Positions 20,201 to 27,928 of a stretch of DNA of 64,000 bases are shown here, one piece after another (positions within the stretch are counted from its first letter, which is position 1; every line of letters begins with the position of its first letter). The notes below the pieces were generated by a model. That model had not been told where the DNA came from and did not search any database. It saw only the letters and a program-made list of their open reading frames with translations. The stretch is from Solwaraspora sp. WMMA2056 (GTDB lineage Bacteria > Actinomycetota > Actinomycetes > Mycobacteriales > Micromonosporaceae): assembly GCF_030345095.1 (NCBI RefSeq), contig NZ_CP128360.1, forward strand, positions 6,758,001 to 6,822,000, read 5' to 3'. Made by a program: the position numbers and the translations under genes.

Positions 20201-23200
20201 CCTGGCAGGTCACCTCCTGGATGGTGTTGCCCCGCTCGTCCTGCACCGACCGGGTCACGTGCCCGTTCGGGTCGTACACCAGACTCGTGAACCCACCCGT
20301 GTCATAGCCGTACAACGTCGTCTGACCCAACGCGTCGGTCTGCGACACCCTCCGCCCCGACACCAGGTCGTACGAGTACGACACCTCGTTGCCACCCGGA
20401 CCGGTCACCGACACGATCTTCACCGGATTCGACACCGTCGTCGTCTGCACGTGCTCCGCCGCCTCGTCGACCCGCACCGCACCCGGCGGCAACACCTCGA
20501 CCGGCAACCCACCCGCCGCCGTCTCCGACAACGACGACTCGGCAACCTCATCGCCCGCCGCAGTCACTACCAACGGCACCGTCCGACCCACCGACTCGTA
20601 GTGCAACGCCACCTCGTCCGCGCTCAACGCCCGGTCGTAGAGCGCGACCTCCGCCAACGAACCCGCGTAGAGCGCGACCCATATTTCCTCCGGGAACCCC
20701 GACCAACCGTTGTCCACGTACCCCGCGCCCAGGCTCGCGCGGCTGAGCGGAGGTGCCCCGTCGAACGGCTCGGCACTCGTGGTGGTCTGCACGTGCACGC
20801 CGTCCAGGTACAGCGACTGGGCCGTGCCGGTGGATTCCTTGCTCGCGGTCAGCACCGCGTGGTGCCACTTGCCGTCGTTGACCGGCACCGCCGACACCAA
20901 CGCGAACGCCCACGACTGATTGGCCTGGTCGTTGCAGTTGCGGATCGCCAGCTGGGTGCCGTCCGTAGTCGACGAGCCGGGCACCTCCAGGCAACGGCCG
21001 GCACCCACATTGCGCCATGCGTCCCGGTCCGGCGCCCACTGCTGCCTCGAGCTGCTCGAACAGTCCTGCACCTGGACCAGGGTGCCGTTGCCGGTCGCCT
21101 GACCGGTCAGACCCAGACATTTGGTGCCTTGGCGCAGCTGCTGGCTTTCGCGGTCGAAGAGCCAGCTCTGCTCCCACTCACCGTTGCAGGTGCGCAGCCG
21201 CACGCTGTTGTCGGCCTTGTCCCACTCCGCGCACTTGCCGGCGATCCCCGTCAACGGCCCGTTCGGATCTTCCGACGGCGTCAGCCCCCGCAACCGGCCG
21301 TCGGCGTCGATCCACAGCGCCGGCGAAGGGATGCCACCGAGCGTGGGCAGCGGCGCGCCCACCAGTACCCCGCTGGTCGCCGTGGTCCTGAACCACAGCT
21401 CCTGGGACCGCGGCCCCGCCGGCATCACCCGCCCCCCTGGCACGTACACCGACGACGATTCCCCGTCGAACTCCGCCGCCGTTCCGTCCGCGAACGGACC
21501 CGCCGCCCCCAACCTCACCGACTCGAACGAATCACTCGGCTGTCGCGTCTCGTTGACAGGTTGCGCACCGGCCGCATCCCGCAACCGCCAGTAGTCCGTC
21601 GGCTCGGAGGACAGCACCGCCGCGGCGTACACAGCGCTCGTCCCCGCCACCCGCGGCGTCCCCAACCCCCAGGTCCCACCGTTGCTGTCGGTCACCGACG
21701 CCAGCTTCCCGGTCACCGAATCCATCGACAGCGACGCCAGCGTCCGCCCTTCGGCGCTGGTCACCTTCGACAGCTGCCAGCTCTGGCTCGTCGCCGCCGT
21801 GTACAGCTCGGTGACGTCCGCTCCGGTCAGCGAGTGGTCGAAGTACGCGACGTCCGCGACCTGCCCGTCGAAGAAGTTCGCGAATCCGAGGTGGACAACG
21901 GGGTTGTGAAGGCTCTGGTCCGGCCATTTTCCACCCAGGAACCCGGCGCCGACGTACTCGTTGGCTGCCCCGCCGTACTGGAACATGTCGATGATGCCGT
22001 CGGCGGTGTCCTGGCGCGCTCCGTCGAGGTAGAGCGCCTGGCTGTCACCCGCTCCGGCCAGCACCGCGTGATGCCACTGCCCGTCGTCGACCCGCTGGGC
22101 GGTCACCATCGTGTCGAACTCGCCGTCCCAGAACTTCGCCCGCAGCTTGCCGCTCGCGCCGACGTACATCACCGGTGTGAAGCCGTCCTCCGTACTTCCC
22201 GCTGTGATCGGATCCTTCTGGTACGAGTAGAGCACCTGATCGGTGTCGGTCGTCCGGAACCACAGACTGATCGACTGGTAGGCCCCGTCGGTCACCAGCC
22301 GACGGGGCAACCGCACCCACGACGACGAGCCGTTGAAGTCGGTCGACGCGGAGGTCGATCCCGGCCACACCCCCGGCACCACGCCCGCTGACGTGTTCTG
22401 GTGGAACCCCAGGTCGGTGCCGCCGTTGTCCAGCACGCTGCTGGTCGCCCACCTCTCGCCGGCGGGTTCGTTCAACCGCCAGAACGACGACGGCGCATGA
22501 TTCAGCACCGCGTTCGCCCCCTGGTTGGCGCTGTTACCCCAGGAGTACGTGGTGCACGAGTCCGTCGGCGGACACACCTTCGTCAGGCGGTCATAGCTGC
22601 CGTACGTGTACTGCCACACGTACCCACTGCCACCGGCGGTCGGCGGGTCCGTCGTCACCTTCGTCACATGCGACCCGACCGACGGACTCGCCGTCGCCCC
22701 CCAGGTCAACGTCAACGACCGCCCCGACGCGCTGGTCAGCTTCGACACCAGCCCGCTGCCGTTGTAGGTCAACGTCAGGGTGTTCCCGTTCGCGTCGATC
22801 ACCGAGGTGAGCTTGAAGACCCCGCCACCGGCGGCCCGGCCGAACACGTACGTCGTCCCGTGTTTGACGGTCAACCGGTACCCGGTCACCGTGGTCCCGG
22901 ACCTCACCGCGGTCAACACCTCATGCCGCCCCGACGGTGGCGCGAACGACCCGTCCGTGTTCGGCCCGAATCCTGCTGCCGACCCGTCCGGATAGGTGAC
23001 CGTCGCGGTGCGCAACAGGCCGGTCCAGTTCCGGCGTTCCACCACCTGGGTGTCGAGCAGGCTCGACCAGCCCTGCCCGAACGCCCCCGACCGCCGGGTG
23101 TCCAGGCTGTTGTACGACCGGGTGATCTCCAATGCCGGCCCCAGCCCGGCGACCTGCGCGTCCGTCGCCGACGTGGTGTAGTTGCCGATCTCCGGGTGGT

Positions 23201-25280
23201 AGCCCACCCCCGGGTTCTGCACCAACCGCGACCCCAACGCCGGCTGCGGCGCCCGCGTGTAGAACGCGTACTTCGGGTACCGCGCGCCGAGGACACCGTT
23301 GACAATTGCCCCAATAATGTCCTCGGGCTGCACCGACCACGAATACGTCTGGTTCCATTTCAACACGCCGGGCGGAATGGTGAGCGAGGCAGATTTCATC
23401 CCCGGTGGTTGCGATGCGGTCCCGGAGAAGATGACGTCACCGTCACTGTCATGAACGTAGATGTGGTAGACCATGCCGAGAACGCCGTCCAGGTCGCGAC
23501 CCGACATCAGCAGCTCCGGCGTCAGCGTCGAGATCACCGTCCCGGGTCCCGGGGAGCGTGCCTCGACCAGCGGTGCCAGGTTGCCGCTCAGCTCCAGCAC
23601 CAGCTTGGGCGCGTACTGTCCGGAGCCGTAGTCGGACGAGGTGAACAGCGCCCAGGTGACCGGACTCGTCGCCGCCACGGCGTCCAGCGCGAGCCCGAAG
23701 TTCGGGGCACCGAGCGCCCACCCGCCGATCAGCGACCTTCCCAGCCCGTACGTCCCCCACCGGCCGACGGACGGATTCACCGACGAGTTGGTGCACACTG
23801 CCTGCGCCGAGGCCGCCGCGACCAGGCTGGGCGCGTACCTCGTGTCGACGCCCGGCCCGGGATAGGAGGCGGTCGCCAACTCGTCGACCGTCCACTCCTT
23901 CTCGACCAGGTGGCTGCCCACCGGCAGCTGTTCACAGACCGGCCGGTAGGTCAGGTACAGCTCGAGCTGTGCGTTACGGATCGTCGGCGTCGTGTTGATC
24001 AACTCCGACGAGATGTCGAATTCGAGGAAGGTGCGGGCCTTGACTCCGTCCTCGTCCACCCCGATCGCCAGGTAGTTGCCGTCCTGCACGGTCTCGTCGG
24101 TGTCCGGGTCGCTGTCGACGAACACGTCGCCGTCGGTGTCGACCTCGGGGTCGGCCAGCACGGTCGGGTCGACCCGCACCGGGAACACCCGGGCCGGGTC
24201 GGTCAGCCAGGCCCGGTCCGCGACCAGCCTGATCGCCGGCCCGCCGTCAACCTCCACCAGCTGCATCGACACCGCCGGCGACTGGGCCGGCAGGCCTGTT
24301 TTCGCGTCGACCGACGAGTCCAGCATGAACGGCGCCGGAATCGACCCGGCCACCTCGCCCGCGTCGTCGACCAGCTCGATCGATCCGCCGTCGCCGGCCC
24401 GGACCGTCAACCCGGCAAGGACGAGCGGGAACACCCATTCCGACGCCGCGCGCGGTGACGCCAGGATCAGCGTCTCCTTCACCCCGTCCGGCCGTGCCAC
24501 CAGCTCCAGATCGGTGCCCGGCAGCACCTTCGGATAGATCGCGGTCGCACCGGTCACGGTCGGCGTCACCGCCGCCGCACCGGCCAGACTCCACCCCAGT
24601 GACCCGCCCGCCGGCAGGGTCAGCTCCACCAGCGGCTCAGGCGAGGCCTCGGCCGTGTCGGCCAGCGAGATCCCCAGCGAGTTGTCCGTCACCGTCCACC
24701 GGTCGCCGCGCCGCGTCAACGTCGAGTCGACCGGCCGCCACGACCCGTCCGCCGCCTGGTAGTTGACCCGGCCCGTGGAAATTTCCACGGTCTTCGAACC
24801 GTCTGCGTTGACGTACACGTCCATGTTCGACCGCGACGCCCGCGCGTCCCGCCGGCTCGTCTCGGGCTCGAGCTGACTCCCGGTGTCCGATGTCACCGTC
24901 CGGTCCACCGCCGGCTGCGTCGCCCACCCGGGGAGACCGTCGACCAGCTCCTGCGCCGAGCCCGCGCCACCGGACGCCCGGGTCGCCGCCGACGACACGT
25001 AGCCACCCGGGCCTGCACCGTCACCGACCCGCGCCGTCGGCAGCTCCACCGGCGACCCGCTCAACCCCAGCAGCCACGACGGCCGATCGGTGAGCCAGGA
25101 GGTCAACCAGCCGATCGGGAACTCGCCACCCGGCTGCACCGCGCCGGGCGGCGCCGACGCGGTCAGCCCGACCAGCACGACCAGGGCGGTCGCCACCCCG
25201 GCCGTGCATCGCCGCCAAACGGCACGCAGCCACGCCTGCTCTGCTCGAGTCCGCTGCTGAGTACTCCGGCCCGTGCCCAT
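14244..25280 (-). CDS. Giant secreted RHS polymorphic toxin with LamG, ricin-lectin and Hint domains
   Basis: About 3,678 residues. Order from the N-terminus: basic signal peptide with hydrophobic core (VATALVVLVGLTASA); DNRLRE-like beta domain (nt about 24130-23560); DUF6531-type RHS entry (NPGVGYHPEIGNYTTSATDAQ, nt 23200); LamG 1 (nt 22400-21790); LamG 2 (nt 21480-20600) with an inserted ricin-type QxW lectin (nt 21240-20890); YD/RHS repeats (nt 20350-16100) interrupted by LamG 3 (nt 18830-18350); RHS core closing in DPTGH (nt 15800); Gly/Ala hydrophobic stretch (nt 15600-15350); Hint autoprotease with SFAPDTRVRMADG and closing VLVHNC (nt 15030-14577); then a toxin tip of about 110 residues. 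I chose the ATG at 25280 because AAGGGGAAGG lies 9 nt upstream; an ATG at 25304 lacks such a site. RHS parts use G-ending codons, N-terminal parts C-ending ones. Confidence 0.92.
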   Translation of the reverse strand: MGTGRSTQQRTRAEQAWLRAVWRRCTAGVATALVVLVGLTASAPPGAVQPGGEFPIGWLTSWLTDRPSWLLGLSGSPVELPTARVGDGAGPGGYVSSAATRASGGAGSAQELVDGLPGWATQPAVDRTVTSDTGSQLEPETSRRDARASRSNMDVYVNADGSKTVEISTGRVNYQAADGSWRPVDSTLTRRGDRWTVTDNSLGISLADTAEASPEPLVELTLPAGGSLGWSLAGAAAVTPTVTGATAIYPKVLPGTDLELVARPDGVKETLILASPRAASEWVFPLVLAGLTVRAGDGGSIELVDDAGEVAGSIPAPFMLDSSVDAKTGLPAQSPAVSMQLVEVDGGPAIRLVADRAWLTDPARVFPVRVDPTVLADPEVDTDGDVFVDSDPDTDETVQDGNYLAIGVDEDGVKARTFLEFDISSELINTTPTIRNAQLELYLTYRPVCEQLPVGSHLVEKEWTVDELATASYPGPGVDTRYAPSLVAAASAQAVCTNSSVNPSVGRWGTYGLGRSLIGGWALGAPNFGLALDAVAATSPVTWALFTSSDYGSGQYAPKLVLELSGNLAPLVEARSPGPGTVISTLTPELLMSGRDLDGVLGMVYHIYVHDSDGDVIFSGTASQPPGMKSASLTIPPGVLKWNQTYSWSVQPEDIIGAIVNGVLGARYPKYAFYTRAPQPALGSRLVQNPGVGYHPEIGNYTTSATDAQVAGLGPALEITRSYNSLDTRRSGAFGQGWSSLLDTQVVERRNWTGLLRTATVTYPDGSAAGFGPNTDGSFAPPSGRHEVLTAVRSGTTVTGYRLTVKHGTTYVFGRAAGGGVFKLTSVIDANGNTLTLTYNGSGLVSKLTSASGRSLTLTWGATASPSVGSHVTKVTTDPPTAGGSGYVWQYTYGSYDRLTKVCPPTDSCTTYSWGNSANQGANAVLNHAPSSFWRLNEPAGERWATSSVLDNGGTDLGFHQNTSAGVVPGVWPGSTSASTDFNGSSSWVRLPRRLVTDGAYQSISLWFRTTDTDQVLYSYQKDPITAGSTEDGFTPVMYVGASGKLRAKFWDGEFDTMVTAQRVDDGQWHHAVLAGAGDSQALYLDGARQDTADGIIDMFQYGGAANEYVGAGFLGGKWPDQSLHNPVVHLGFANFFDGQVADVAYFDHSLTGADVTELYTAATSQSWQLSKVTSAEGRTLASLSMDSVTGKLASVTDSNGGTWGLGTPRVAGTSAVYAAAVLSSEPTDYWRLRDAAGAQPVNETRQPSDSFESVRLGAAGPFADGTAAEFDGESSSVYVPGGRVMPAGPRSQELWFRTTATSGVLVGAPLPTLGGIPSPALWIDADGRLRGLTPSEDPNGPLTGIAGKCAEWDKADNSVRLRTCNGEWEQSWLFDRESQQLRQGTKCLGLTGQATGNGTLVQVQDCSSSSRQQWAPDRDAWRNVGAGRCLEVPGSSTTDGTQLAIRNCNDQANQSWAFALVSAVPVNDGKWHHAVLTASKESTGTAQSLYLDGVHVQTTTSAEPFDGAPPLSRASLGAGYVDNGWSGFPEEIWVALYAGSLAEVALYDRALSADEVALHYESVGRTVPLVVTAAGDEVAESSLSETAAGGLPVEVLPPGAVRVDEAAEHVQTTTVSNPVKIVSVTGPGGNEVSYSYDLVSGRRVSQTDALGQTTLYGYDTGGFTSLVYDPNGHVTRSVQDERGNTIQEVTCQDQAADKCSSSYYRYFWNSDNVADPRNDRLTELRGPGSDSAQDNEYLSRYSYDHKGNLTELRDPVGRQMRITYGVSGRSAGMPLRVLDFSAGSQEITYTTAGDVAGVLDAANAETTFTYDGLGRTLTETVVTSSFPQGRTTSFTYDSVGRVVTRTGPLVTDRVSGAVHRAVTRFSYSVDGFLVEERVSDASGGDVARVSTWSYDWLGRRSASVDAEGAVTGYGYDVYGHLVEQVDPDGVVNAYEVDVNGNVLSRTVKGFTGDPNDPTDPVDLVVESNVYDPAGRLASSTDAMGYVTSYTYTDDGRTASVTRSDGDSSFLLEGNGYDAAGNLVEQVTGNGATVTAFEYDAAGRQVRSVLDPGGLDRVSEVTLSPADRVLSRVDRDAAGEALSVVDYAYDVLGRPVSQTRYLSADRSVTPVARWRLDEAGGTTAVDSAGNSPGTATDVVWASDAERGRVASFNGSSSRIVTDAPVVDTTRPYTVAAWVKVDDVAADALVLEIPGSARLGRTAFLAALQLSFDSATDGWRMTMTEQVGPGAYVTRDQTFGQGTVQAGEWQHVAIGLNPLSGSTTVYLDGVYIGHFLALSNQARGGLRIGGGLKGAVSDLQIYQGVPGDDGWAAGVMAGAVPVADAGVSRTSYVVDNAGLATSVVDPLGQATFVEYDEADRPVVTTGPAVQVESGELDGPVVSARPVERVGYNTFGEVVAESDPNGAVTTFGVDRVGRPVEVRLPSYTPPGSLTPVTPVRTASYDSLGQVVSQTDPLGRVTEFDYDQLGRVVTRVAPDGGTTTARYDLMGNVLAVTDPTGAVAGSGYDFLGRVTSVSEAVRQTGQVHTTTVGYDAAGRLSSVRSPAGVTVGYGYNAAGEVTGVVDGAGQTRVVVHDGLGRAVKEVNPDGTYTTTGYDMLSRPVSAAAFRASGGAALATSSWTYDAAGNTVSATDARGTVTRFGYDAAGLLRTQSEPVDAATTIESSFGYDLAGNPTRFTDGRGQAFRSTYNVWGLPQSRIEPVTAAYPDAADRTFTTVYDVAGQPVSQRAPGGVARTLVYDDAGRLVRQSGSGAEAATTDRTYGYDAAGRLVEFSAPGGSNQVVYDDRGLPLSVTGPSGDAAFTYTADGLMASRDDAAGLTEYGYDGAGRLASVDNADMGTAIGYTYDVMSAVSSMTFGTSGNRRVFAYDDLHRLTSDRLVSSGGSTIASISYGWDVNGNETSRTVTRGSSTTVNTYSYDLADRLTSWDDGNTTVGYRYDRAGNRTGVGDVDYVYDARNRLVSDSTGVGYQYTARGTRSAAGGAATVSDAFDQVVEHVPAGGNARVFDYDGLGRAFRGGWEYTGLGNHLARDSSNALFTRDPGGGVVGARHNNTRRLVWTDLHGDVVAQLNPAGASVTGSRTYSPLGEVTADSGMLGDLGYQSEWTDIRSGQVNMHARWYDPVTAQFGARDNLTVSPVPDSIRANRYQYGDGSPLTVVDPTGHVGERLTKGWDDFTDWAGDRWEDVTDWVGDRYKDATKLVNDIKQNVQQTYQDAARAFEAGLDQIGQWARTARDWIVEHKAAIVGAIVGMVVEAGCLVAIGWTGVGAVACGMVGGMTDALVAGLIDGKRGLELLQDVAIGGLAGGLGGALPMMGPAAGKALGKLGSTGAKKVAGTSLGKAGARVGAKAVAGARSFSRAVTRKADDASRAVSRGSSRSTREAAEHTDDAARAGGSRVDDAARTGGSRADDAADGTADGAAGCMLHSFAPDTRVRMADGSTKPIGEVELGDEVLATDPATGRSAARPVRVLHGHADRELTDVTVTDTDTGESAVVETTARHPFWNVDTNRWTDAADLRPGDRLRSPDGETSQRVAAVRVWTGLKWMRDLTVGGVHTYYVLAGEAPVLVHNCSRKTTLLGRFADIKRYMLDRPSGAFDADFLNIRGTLNNGKGGVGGWNWTRNKRFINDAFANGNEVRIVTNPNVPNYAGGNVFQRELKYLRDKGYGWAPVGDHWLVTKVRP

Positions 25281-25481
25281 CGGCGGCGACCTTCCCCTTG
25301 GCATTGCGATCCGTCAATCGGAATCGCGATACATCGTGCAGGACCGTGCACGGAGAGACTTGAGGAAGATCTGAGGAAATTGTTCGTGAGTTTGTCTGAG
25401 GGACCTCGCGAGAGACTCCGGCCGGAGTTCGGGCAACCGGTCCAGCCAGGACACCTCGTCGCTCGGCGGCGGCGGACGAAG

Positions 25482-26774
25482 TCAGGGTTGCAGCCACCAT
25501 GGACTGCTGTACGCCACCCCGAAGTCGTTGCACGGGTGCCCGGCCGGGCCGGGCGTCGGGTTGGCCAGCTCCGGGTCGGAGACCCGCAGCACGATCCAGT
25601 CGCCGTCGGCGGCGTCGAGCGGCACGGTGAAGTCGGCGACCGACCCGGAGACGGTGTCGACGACGTCGACGACGGTGGGGGCCGACGTACCGGGGCGCAG
25701 GACCTGGATCCGCAGCGGCTTGCCGTCCCAGACCGCACCTCGGTCCAGGTCAACCCGGAACCGGACGTCACCGGCGGTCAGCCCGATGACTCCGCCCATC
25801 CGTACGCCGTTCGCGGTCGCGTCCAGGCGCAGGCCGGAGACCCGGGTGGCGAAGCAGCGGCGGGCCGCCATCGCCTCGAACACCGCCGCGCGGGTGTTCT
25901 CGGTGACCCAGAGTCCGCTGCGACCCTTGCCTTCGTGGAACCCCCAGGTGGTGCCGTGCTCGTCGGTGACCCCGGTCAGACCGGGTCGCCAGCCGGCGTT
26001 GAGGCAGGCCACCAGCGGTGAGGTCGTCCGGGACGACCAGCCTTCGAACAGGTAGTCGTCGGTCCGGTTGAACATTTCCAGGCCGACGAGTTGCGGGCGG
26101 GCCGCCGCCTCGTACGAGAAGTTGTCGAACCGGCCGATCTCCCGCCCTGGGTGGTTGAAGCTGGCCAGGCCACCGGGCCGGCCGGTCAGCCACCGGTAGA
26201 GGCTGCCGGGGCTGCCGGCCCGCAGCAGGTCGGCGAAGTCCGAGGTGTTCCACACGTTGATGTGGCCCTGCAGCGGGTGCGACCACTCGAAGCCACGGAT
26301 CGCGGTGAACTGACCGGGGTCGTCGGCGGCGTTGGCGAGGTTGCCGGTGGTGTTCCACTCCGACTGGCTGAGCCCGCTGATGGCGAACATCGTGGCGTGG
26401 TCGGTGAGCGCGGCGACGTCGAGTCCGGCTTCGCGCATCGAGGCGAACGCCTGGTCGGCGCTGCCGTCCCCGTCGGACATGACGGTGTGGTTGTGCAGGT
26501 CGGCGTGGACCAGAGTGGTGCCCTGGCTGATCCGGGACGCGCGGGACGCGCCGGGTGCGGTCACGGCCGGTGTGACGGCGGTCATGGCGGTGGCGGCCCG
26601 CGCGGTGCCGGGGACGGCGGCGAGCATCAGCATGCCGCCGGCGGCGGCCAGCATGGACCGACGCCCGAGGCCGCCGGCCGCGTGCCCGGCGGGGTCGATC
26701 TGGCCGTACGGGACCTGGTCGGGCTGGTAGTCGTCGATCGGGTGATGGCAGTGGTGGGGGTGCGATCCACTCAT
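25482..26774 (-). CDS. Exported PHP-domain (CehA/McbA-like) metallohydrolase
   Basis: A 430-residue protein with a twin-arginine-type signal (GLGRRSMLAAAGGMLMLAA then ARA) after a His-rich leader, so a folded, metal-loaded enzyme probably exported by Tat. The PHP motif HADLHNHTVMSDGDGS followed by AGLDVAALTDHA supplies metal ligands; further histidines sit in GFEWSHPLQGHINVW and FNHPGREIG. CehA/McbA members hydrolyse phosphoesters or carbamates; substrate here unknown. The C-terminus is a beta domain ending in SSPWWLQP. Start at 26774 is uncertain, since an ATG 9 nt upstream (26783) is equally placed and neither has a strong ribosome site. Same strand as, and 177 bp upstream of, the RHS toxin gene. 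Confidence 0.85.
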   Translation of the reverse strand: MSGSHPHHCHHPIDDYQPDQVPYGQIDPAGHAAGGLGRRSMLAAAGGMLMLAAVPGTARAATAMTAVTPAVTAPGASRASRISQGTTLVHADLHNHTVMSDGDGSADQAFASMREAGLDVAALTDHATMFAISGLSQSEWNTTGNLANAADDPGQFTAIRGFEWSHPLQGHINVWNTSDFADLLRAGSPGSLYRWLTGRPGGLASFNHPGREIGRFDNFSYEAAARPQLVGLEMFNRTDDYLFEGWSSRTTSPLVACLNAGWRPGLTGVTDEHGTTWGFHEGKGRSGLWVTENTRAAVFEAMAARRCFATRVSGLRLDATANGVRMGGVIGLTAGDVRFRVDLDRGAVWDGKPLRIQVLRPGTSAPTVVDVVDTVSGSVADFTVPLDAADGDWIVLRVSDPELANPTPGPAGHPCNDFGVAYSSPWWLQP

Positions 26775-26924
26775 GCCAATCATTAGATCGGCACAAATCT
26801 TTCCAACGCGCTGCGTTGAGCTGGCCGGAGGTCGAACACCGGGCGGCTCACCCGTGGCGTATCCAGGACTGCGGGGACCGGCCAGGTGCCGATCCGGCGA
26901 CACCCCATGGGCGTGTAGGGATTG

Positions 26925-27341
26925 TCAGGGACGCGGGACCGACCGCACGTCGACCAGGTTGGTCAGACCGATGAAGTCGTCCGGGTTCGTGGTGTACAGC
27001 GGCAGCCTGTTGACTACCGCCACCGAGGCGATCATCAGGTCGGTGAGCCGGCGCCGTGGCTTACGGCCGGCACCGAGCACGGCCGCACGGATCATCCCGT
27101 ACGCTCGGGCAGCCTCCGCGTCGAACGGCAACGGGTCGAAGGCGGCCTCGACGTGTTGCAGAACGTTGAGCCGTCGAGCACGTTCATTGGGGTCGTCGGT
27201 GTGGTGCGGGCCAGCTGACAACTCCGCAAGGGTGACCGCGCTGATGACGAGTTCGGCCGGCAGGCAGTCGGGGTCGAGCACTGCCAGGTGCACGACGATG
27301 TTGGTGTCGATCAGGCCACGACCGGCCGGTTCACCAGTCAC
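26925..27341 (-). CDS. PIN-domain ribonuclease toxin (VapC-like)
   Basis: 138-residue PIN-domain protein, expected to be an RNA-cleaving toxin. Acidic catalytic residues appear in order: D in GLIDTNIVVH, E in VTLAELSAGP, D in LTDLMIASVA and D in TTNPDDF. GTG start at 27341 lies 10 nt inside the end of the antitoxin gene, so the two are translationally coupled, antitoxin first. Length is normal for VapC. Target RNA cannot be predicted. Confidence 0.9.
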   Translation of the reverse strand: MTGEPAGRGLIDTNIVVHLAVLDPDCLPAELVISAVTLAELSAGPHHTDDPNERARRLNVLQHVEAAFDPLPFDAEAARAYGMIRAAVLGAGRKPRRRLTDLMIASVAVVNRLPLYTTNPDDFIGLTNLVDVRSVPRP

Positions 27342-27600
27342 GATCGAACGGATCCTGATCGACCGCGTCGTCGAGGTCGGCTCGGAGCCGCTCGACGTCG
27401 AGCACCGGGGCGGTAGCGAACGCCGCGATCGCCTCAGCCCGTGGGACGAACGTCCGTCGCCGGAGTGGGATGAGCCGGGCGATCGGGGTGCCGTTGCGGG
27501 TGATGACGTACGACTCGCCGCGCTCGACACCACGCATGATCGCACCGGACTCGTTGCGCAGCTCGCGCTGGGTGATCTCTCTCGGCAGCGGTTCGGCCAT
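27331..27600 (-). CDS. Phd/YefM-type antitoxin
   Basis: 89-residue antitoxin of the Phd/YefM fold: TQRELRNESGAIMRGVERGESYVITRNGTPIARLIPL is the DNA-binding and dimer part, and the acidic tail LDVERLRADLDDAVDQDPFD would wrap the PIN toxin. First gene of the pair; such complexes usually repress their own promoter, which should lie in the 60 bp upstream of 27600. Overlaps the toxin start. Confidence 0.92.
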   Translation of the reverse strand: MAEPLPREITQRELRNESGAIMRGVERGESYVITRNGTPIARLIPLRRRTFVPRAEAIAAFATAPVLDVERLRADLDDAVDQDPFDRDW

Positions 27601-27671
27601 AGGGACAGCATAATCACGAGTGCTACAAGGTGCTACACGATTGCACCGTAACCCTGAGGACGTGCGGGCCC

Positions 27672-27871
27672 AGCCGATGTCTCAAGGTCCCCAAGCAGAT
27701 GCACCTGGACCTGCGGGTAACGACCGTTGACGCGTTGGAGCGGCACCGCCGACGAGCGGAGCAGTTCGGGGCCAGCCTGCTCTACGACCGCACGGACGAC
27801 GCCGAGGACCGCTCCACGTACTCGCCGACCCCGCCGGGCACCCGTTCTGCATCCTCGTCGGTCGACAGTGA
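27672..27871 (+). pseudogene. Frameshifted fragment of a glyoxalase/VOC-like protein
   Basis: The segment MHLDLRVTTVDALERHRRRAEQFGASLLYDRTDDAED (from 27699) matches the second half of actinobacterial VOC-like proteins. The expected ending LADPAGHPFCILVGRQ and TGA (27869-27871) follows in the next frame; a single lost C near 27808-27811 would restore EDPLHVLADPAG. The N-terminal half of the domain is absent. So this is a relic, truncated at 5' and frameshifted. It lies between the toxin-antitoxin pair and a reductase gene. Confidence 0.7.
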
Positions 27872-27928
27872 CCAGTTGCGGCACTCTTGGGCGCAGCACC
27901 GGCAGGGAGGGCAGGATCACGCCGATCT

